Assembly (NCBI RefSeq): GCF_024807655.1
Contig: NZ_JANUCR010000001.1
Coordinates: 248,001 to 312,000, forward strand
DNA length: 64,000 nucleotides
Direction: 5' to 3'
Source: Methanococcus voltae
Lineage (GTDB): Archaea > AGJL01 > Methanococci > Methanococcales > Methanococcaceae
Part shown: piece by piece, positions 59,238 through 64,000 of the stretch
Layout: each line of letters begins with the position of its first letter
Numbering within the stretch: the stretch's first letter is position 1
Translations under genes and position numbers: made by a program
Notes under the pieces: model-generated
Database searches by the model: none
What the model was told of the DNA's origin: nothing
Seen by the model: the letters and a program-made list of their open reading frames with translations, nothing else

Positions 59238-59591
59238 TTGAAACAGTTAGGGAAACACATCATCCTCGAACTTTGGGGATGCGAGAAGGAAGCTCTGGAT
59301 GACCAGCCAGGTATTGAGAAAATGTTAGTTGATGCAGTTAAAGCTTGTGGAGCTACATTAATATGTGTAAAAACACACAAATTTTCACCACAAGGTGTTA
59401 CCGGTGTTGCAGTACTTGCAGAAAGCCATATTAGTATACACACATGGCCAGAATTAGGCTATGCGGCTATGGATGTATTTACCTGTGGCGCACACGTTGA
59501 ACCAGAAGATTCTATCACCACGTTAAAAGAATTCTTAAAACCTAGCCATATTGATGTAATGGACATTAAAAGAGGAAATATCGTAGAATAA
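59238..59591 (+). CDS. speH: S-adenosylmethionine decarboxylase proenzyme
   Basis: SpeH makes decarboxylated SAM, the aminopropyl donor for spermidine. The 117-residue prokaryotic-type proenzyme self-cleaves at the serine in [13 protein letters not shown] (about residues 60-72) to give a pyruvoyl enzyme. [14 protein letters not shown] and DVFTCGAH carry other active-site residues. The start is TTG at 59238 ([15 protein letters not shown]), after GAGGCGA. No ATG lies in frame before the conserved N-terminus. speE follows after 66 bases. Confidence 0.95.
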   Translation: MKQLGKHIILELWGCEKEALDDQPGIEKMLVDAVKACGATLICVKTHKFSPQGVTGVAVLAESHISIHTWPELGYAAMDVFTCGAHVEPEDSITTLKEFLKPSHIDVMDIKRGNIVE

Positions 59592-59657
59592 TGCTAATGA
59601 AATTCGATATAAAAGAAGGACGAATAATTGATAATTATTAATTAATAAGGTGATAAA

Positions 59658-60512
59658 ATGAAGTTTGACGCATGGTATACAGAACCACAAACTGAAAATT
59701 TGAGTTTATCCACAAAAATTAAAGATATATTATATGTTGGAAAATCAGAATATCAAGAAATTCAGGTTATAGACACTTACGAATACGGAAAAACCTTGAT
59801 ATTAGAAAACACTTACCAAACGACAGAAAGGGACGAGTTTATCTATCACGAATTAATATCCCACCCTGCATTATTTACACACGGCAACCCTAAAAATGTG
59901 CTTGTAATCGGTGGCGGAGATGGCGGAACAGTTCGTGAAGTTTTAAAACACGAAACCGTTGAAAATGTTGATTTTGTGGAATTAGATGGTATGGTTATTG
60001 AAGCTTGTAAAAAGTACATGCCTACCCTAAGTTGCAAAATTGACGACGAAAAAGTGAACGTTATCATAACAGACGGTATTAAATATGTTGCGGACGTTGC
60101 TAAAACAGAAAAACGGTACGATGTAATTATTGTAGATTGTCCTGACCCAGTTGGACCAGCAGCAGGTTTATTTGAGATGGAATTTTACAATAACTTATAC
60201 AAATGTTTAACTGACGATGGAGTTATGGTTCAGCAAACAGAAAGCCCATTATTACACGAAAGTCTTATTTCCAAAATTAAAGGACACTTGCAAGATGCAG
60301 GATTTGGATTTATAAGACCGATGGTATGTTCAATTCCTACATACCCGAGTGGATTTTGGAGTTTCACATTGGCATCAAAACAAAACAGTCCGTTAGAAAC
60401 TGAAACGGCTGAAATTGTTGCTAAAATGGAAAAATACGGTATGGAAACTAAATACTATGATGAAGAAGTGCATAAAGGAGTATTTTTAGCTATACCAAAA
60501 TTCTTAAAATAA
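59658..60512 (+). CDS. speE: Polyamine aminopropyltransferase (spermidine synthase)
   Basis: SpeE transfers an aminopropyl group from decarboxylated SAM to putrescine or, in some archaea, to agmatine. The 284-residue product has the N-terminal beta domain to about 60, the conserved DEFIYHELISHPAL, the nucleotide-binding GGGDGGTVREVLKH, the catalytic VDCPDPVGPAAGLFE, and QTESPLLHES. ATG at 59658 follows AAGGTGAT. It lies between speH and speB. Confidence 0.95.
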   Translation: MKFDAWYTEPQTENLSLSTKIKDILYVGKSEYQEIQVIDTYEYGKTLILENTYQTTERDEFIYHELISHPALFTHGNPKNVLVIGGGDGGTVREVLKHETVENVDFVELDGMVIEACKKYMPTLSCKIDDEKVNVIITDGIKYVADVAKTEKRYDVIIVDCPDPVGPAAGLFEMEFYNNLYKCLTDDGVMVQQTESPLLHESLISKIKGHLQDAGFGFIRPMVCSIPTYPSGFWSFTLASKQNSPLETETAEIVAKMEKYGMETKYYDEEVHKGVFLAIPKFLK

Positions 60513-60718
60513 ATTATAAGTTGTTTAACTTATAACAAAAATATTATTTTTAATTTTATATTATAATATTATTATGTGATTATAAGATTATACCTTATTA
60601 CACAATTAAATATTATTAAAAAATATAGAAAAATATAGAAAAATAACCTATTTTAAAATATATAAATATTAAGTTTACATTGTTAATTATATTGTTAATA
60701 ATAATTATGGTGATATAT

Positions 60719-61579
60719 TTGTATTTTGAAGATTTATCTCAGTTTATTTGTGCATATGAAGAATTTGAAACAGCAGATTTTGTAATTTTTGGAATTCCAT
60801 ACGATTCCACAACTTCGTATAAGCCAGGTGCTAGATTTGGACCCGATGAAGTTAGGAAATCTTCTTGGGGTCTTGAAACTTACAGCCCTAATTTAGATTT
60901 GGATTTAATAGATGCAAAAGTTCACGATGCTAAAAATGTTGATATTGATGGATGTCAGTCTGAAGTAATAGAAAGAACATATAAATCCACCAAATATTTG
61001 CTTGAGCATAAAAAAATACCGGTAATGATTGGAGGGGAGCATTCTGTAAGTTATCCTGTAATAAAAGCAGTTAGTGAAGAATATGAAGATATTATCGTCG
61101 TACATTTTGATGCACATTGCGATTTAAGAGACGAATATCATAATAATCCTCAATCCCACGCTTGTGTAATAAAACAAAGCCTTAATCACGTGCAAAATGT
61201 GTTTCAATTTGGTATTAGAAGTGGAGATGCGGATGAATGGGAATTCGCAAGAAATGACGAACGTATAACTATATCTCAAGACTTACCAACTGTTGAAGAT
61301 GTTAAAAAAATCGCAGAATTGAATAAACCAATCTACATAACCGTAGATATCGATGTCTTAGACCCTGCATTTGCTCCAGGTACGGGCACTCCAGAACCTT
61401 GCGGATTTTCTACAAAAGAACTAATAAATTCGCTATATTTATTTAAGGATATTTTCGATAAAGTTGTTGGTTTTGATGTTGTTGAAGTTTCACCACCTTA
61501 TGACCTTAGTGGGATTACGTCAATAGCTGCATCTAAAATATTGCGTGAAATGATATTAATGAAAAACGAAAAGAACTAA
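60719..61579 (+). CDS. speB: Agmatinase
   Basis: SpeB hydrolyses agmatine (or an aminopropyl-agmatine) to putrescine (or spermidine) and urea. The 286-residue product is an arginase-family binuclear manganese enzyme. Metal ligands are in GGEHSVSYPVIKAV, VVHFDAHCDLRDEY and ITVDIDVLDPAFAPGTGTPE. The start is TTG at 60719, five bases after GGTGA. An in-frame start at 60680 would add a hydrophobic tail not typical of the family. It ends the polyamine group. Confidence 0.93.
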   Translation: MYFEDLSQFICAYEEFETADFVIFGIPYDSTTSYKPGARFGPDEVRKSSWGLETYSPNLDLDLIDAKVHDAKNVDIDGCQSEVIERTYKSTKYLLEHKKIPVMIGGEHSVSYPVIKAVSEEYEDIIVVHFDAHCDLRDEYHNNPQSHACVIKQSLNHVQNVFQFGIRSGDADEWEFARNDERITISQDLPTVEDVKKIAELNKPIYITVDIDVLDPAFAPGTGTPEPCGFSTKELINSLYLFKDIFDKVVGFDVVEVSPPYDLSGITSIAASKILREMILMKNEKN

Positions 61580-61779
61580 AAAACTAAAAAACTAAAATAT
61601 GGTGCATATTTTCTTTAATTTGCACATAATTTTCGCATATTTTTTTAATTAATTTAATATATCATTATTCAGTATTCCAAAATTAAATAAAAAAGGTTTT
61701 AAAGTTAAAACGCAAATATTAAATTATATATAGTTAAAATTAGATAAATCATAACATTATGTAATAACTTGGTGATAGA

Positions 61780-62025
61780 TTGGCATCAGAAACTGTTAAA
61801 AAAACTATTGACGATATAGAAAATCAAATACAAAACGATAGCAGATACATTGAATTAGTAACAACTGTAGAATACATGGTTAATATGGTTGCAGATGAAA
61901 CCAAAAAAGAAACATTTAAAAGAGCTTTAGAAGACGCTGAAAATGTTGAAGACGTTAAAAAGTTATTAAATGTTATAAAATTACAAATTGGCTCACAAGG
62001 AGCTAAAAAATTCTTGGGAATTTAA
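61780..62025 (+). CDS. Small helical protein of unknown function
   Basis: The 81-residue product is acidic and predicted to be mostly helical (IDDIENQIQNDSRYIELV, then ADETKKETFKRALEDAENVE), with no cysteines or membrane segment. TTG at 61780 is preceded by GGTGAT, so it is probably translated. I do not recognise the family. It lies about 200 bases downstream of speB in the same direction. Confidence 0.6.
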   Translation: MASETVKKTIDDIENQIQNDSRYIELVTTVEYMVNMVADETKKETFKRALEDAENVEDVKKLLNVIKLQIGSQGAKKFLGI

Positions 62026-62220
62026 ATTATTGGGCATATTTATATTATTGTATTCTAATATTTTTATTTTAAATTTTTTTATAGCATACTATGATTATAG
62101 TTTTTAAATAATAATTCATTGAATTAAAAGTAAAAAAGTAAAAAAGATATTTTAAGATTTTATAGTTATAGTTATAATTATAGTTATTTTGAGTTTATAT
62201 GTAAAACTTAAATAAGGTTA

Positions 62221-63792
62221 TTATAAAGTAACCATTTTTGCAGTTCTTACATTGTCCATTTCTTTTAATTTTGACATTACATCTTCAGAGATTGTATGGT
62301 CAACATCTAAAATCATTATACTATGACCCCCAGGCTCTTTTCTACCCACTTGCATCTTTGCAATGTTAATGCCGTACTCTCCAAGTAAAACACCAACTTT
62401 TCCAACCATTCCTGGTCTGTCAATGTGCCTTATTACGCATAAATCGCCTTCTGGTTTAACGTCAATGTCATATCCATTAATTTTTCTAAATACGACTTCT
62501 CCATCTACAATATTACCGATAATTGAAATTTCGTCATTATTACCTTTTGCAACAATTTTTAACGCATTTCCATATTGGTTTTCTTTCATAGTACCTTCAG
62601 AAATCTTAATATTCCTGTTTTTAGCAACGACTGGTGCATTTACTAAGTTTACGCCAGCTAATAGGATAGGTGATAATATACCTCTTAAAAATGACCTTTT
62701 AATCATTTCAGTTTTTTCAGTTGCTAATTCACCCAAATAGGTAATTTCAATATTATCTATGGTATGATCTAATAATTGAATAGCCATTAAACCCATTTTT
62801 TCAGCTAAAATCATATATGGTTTAATTTTATTCATTTTTTCTGATGGCAACATTGGTAAATTTACCACGTTTTCAGCAGATTCTCCTTTTAAAATCTTTA
62901 TAGCTTGTCTTGCTACTATTGTACCTGCACTTATTTGTGCCTCTTCTGTTGAAGCCCCTTGGTGTGGAGTACCAATTACATTGTCCAATTCTAAAAGAGG
63001 GTTTCCTTTAGGCGGTTCTTGCTCAAATACATCTAAAGCAGCGCCCCTAATTTGATTAACTTTTAAAGCGTTGTATAATGCTTCTTCATCAATTAAACCG
63101 CCTCTTGCACAATTCATAATAATTGTATTAGGTTTCATAAGGTCTAATTGTTCCTTAGCAATCATATGCTTTGTTTTAGGAGTTAATGGAACGTGTAAGG
63201 TTATAAAATCACTTGTTTGGCATAAATCATTTACACTTAATAACTCAATGCCTAAAGAGTTCGCAACGTCTTCAGGAATGTATGGGTCATAAGCTACTAC
63301 TTGCATACCAAAAGCTTGTGCTCTTTTTGCAACTTGCTGACCGATTCTACCGAGCCCTACAACACCCAATGTTTTTCCGTAAACTTCGAGACCTTTAAAG
63401 GATTTTCTATCCCATTCGCCTCTTTTTAATGATGCGGTAGCTTGAGGTATGTTTCTTACAGCAGATAACATCATACCAAATAAGAGCTCTGCTACAGATA
63501 TTGAAGATGCGTCTGGTGCATTCAACACAATAATACCTTTTTCGGTTGCTGCGTTTATATCAACATTATCTACACCTACACCAGCTCTTGCAATAACTTT
63601 TAAGTTTTCACTTGCGTCGATGATTTCTTTTGTGGCTTTTGTACCACTTCTGATAACCAAAACGTCTGCATCTTTAATTTTTTCCTTTAATTCTTCTACA
63701 GATAATCCGGTTGCCACTTCAACATCGCCAGCAGCTTTTAAAATATCCACTGCATTTTCGTGTAAAGCGTCAGTAATTAGGATTTTTGACAT
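62221..63792 (-). CDS. serA: D-3-phosphoglycerate dehydrogenase
   Basis: SerA oxidises 3-phosphoglycerate to phosphohydroxypyruvate, the first step to serine. The 523-residue product is the long form. The catalytic and NAD domains (about 1-310) include [33 protein letters not shown] and [12 protein letters not shown]. An intervening domain follows (about 315-440), then a C-terminal ACT domain with [19 protein letters not shown], suggesting serine feedback. I start at the ATG at 63792 ([10 protein letters not shown]), five bases after GGTGAT; ATGs further up overlap that site. It converges on the small helical protein gene. Confidence 0.95.
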   Translation of the reverse strand: MSKILITDALHENAVDILKAAGDVEVATGLSVEELKEKIKDADVLVIRSGTKATKEIIDASENLKVIARAGVGVDNVDINAATEKGIIVLNAPDASSISVAELLFGMMLSAVRNIPQATASLKRGEWDRKSFKGLEVYGKTLGVVGLGRIGQQVAKRAQAFGMQVVAYDPYIPEDVANSLGIELLSVNDLCQTSDFITLHVPLTPKTKHMIAKEQLDLMKPNTIIMNCARGGLIDEEALYNALKVNQIRGAALDVFEQEPPKGNPLLELDNVIGTPHQGASTEEAQISAGTIVARQAIKILKGESAENVVNLPMLPSEKMNKIKPYMILAEKMGLMAIQLLDHTIDNIEITYLGELATEKTEMIKRSFLRGILSPILLAGVNLVNAPVVAKNRNIKISEGTMKENQYGNALKIVAKGNNDEISIIGNIVDGEVVFRKINGYDIDVKPEGDLCVIRHIDRPGMVGKVGVLLGEYGINIAKMQVGRKEPGGHSIMILDVDHTISEDVMSKLKEMDNVRTAKMVTL

Positions 63793-64000
63793 TATCATCA
63801 CCAATATAATTAACTCGCATAAATAATTTAATAATTATTTGAATAATTTTTAATTAAGTTATTTTTTTCTATTTTTTCTATTTTTTCAATAGTTTATGCT
63901 CATATGTTATTTAATTATCATAATATAATAATTTGTACTTATATTTAAAAGTAATTTATATAATAATTAATTTAAAACAATAATATGAATAAAGTAAATT

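Overview
The window is a stretch of chromosome from a hydrogenotrophic methanogenic archaeon of the order Methanococcales. It is very AT-rich. It carries complete methyl-coenzyme M reductase (mcrBDCGA) and Na+-translocating methyl-H4MPT:CoM methyltransferase (mtrEDCBA-[A/F]-GH) operons. Other archaeal markers are ribosomal proteins of archaeal type, TATA boxes before RNA genes, GGTGA ribosome-binding sites and an intron-containing elongator tRNA-Met. Asn-rich coding microsatellites and overall gene content point to Methanococcus, most probably M. voltae or a close relative; the species is an inference.

Layout. 1-8.6 kb: a flippase-like membrane protein (cut by the window edge), secF-secD, a PmbA/TldE-like protein, dapL, pheA, a methyltransferase and a small unknown protein. 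8.9-15.5 kb: a methanogenesis marker 2-like AIR-synthase homologue, pgk, a SepF-like protein coupled to an AK6-type adenylate kinase with no conventional start codon, a TctA-like membrane protein and an exported OB-fold-like protein. 15.9-18.9 kb: two short YeeE/YedE membrane proteins, a DUF3343 protein and an NNRD-like kinase fold, suggesting a sulfur or selenium handling group. 19.1-20.6 kb: tRNA-Ile, a small membrane protein and translin. 20.9-25.1 kb: a possible small structured RNA, then the L3-L4-L23-L2-S19 operon behind a strongly structured leader. 25.3-30.3 kb: a 54-residue membrane protein, F420H2:NADP oxidoreductase, a TIM-barrel isomerase-like protein, fumarase beta, SRP54 and a UbiX-like flavin prenyltransferase. 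30.5-31.0 kb: tRNA-Leu and tRNA-Met.

31.1-44.6 kb is the methanogenesis core: mmp10 (radical SAM McrA arginine methylase) divergent from mcrBDCGA, a clear hairpin terminator, then the mtr operon. The mtr operon contains a second gene whose first 159 residues are identical to MtrA and whose C-terminus is an MtrF domain. 44.9-48.6 kb: two overlapping unknown genes, a TatD hydrolase and an Elp3-type tRNA acetyltransferase. 48.6-49.85 kb is almost gene-free apart from a 43-residue membrane peptide gene. 49.85-53.3 kb: bioW-bioF-bioD and NMN adenylyltransferase. 53.5-58.2 kb: ribosomal protein S15, a dihydropteroate synthase-related protein and a UPF1-like helicase. 58.4-61.6 kb: polyamine genes pdaD, speH, speE and speB, enough to make agmatine, putrescine, decarboxylated SAM and spermidine. 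61.8-63.8 kb: a small helical protein and serA.

Most of the window is housekeeping and core energy metabolism with no phage or insertion sequence seen. The least explained signals are the mtrA/mtrF chimera, the non-AUG kinase start, the RNA-like elements before the L3 operon, a motif shared by two tRNA leaders, the YeeE/DUF3343 group and several tiny membrane-protein genes.
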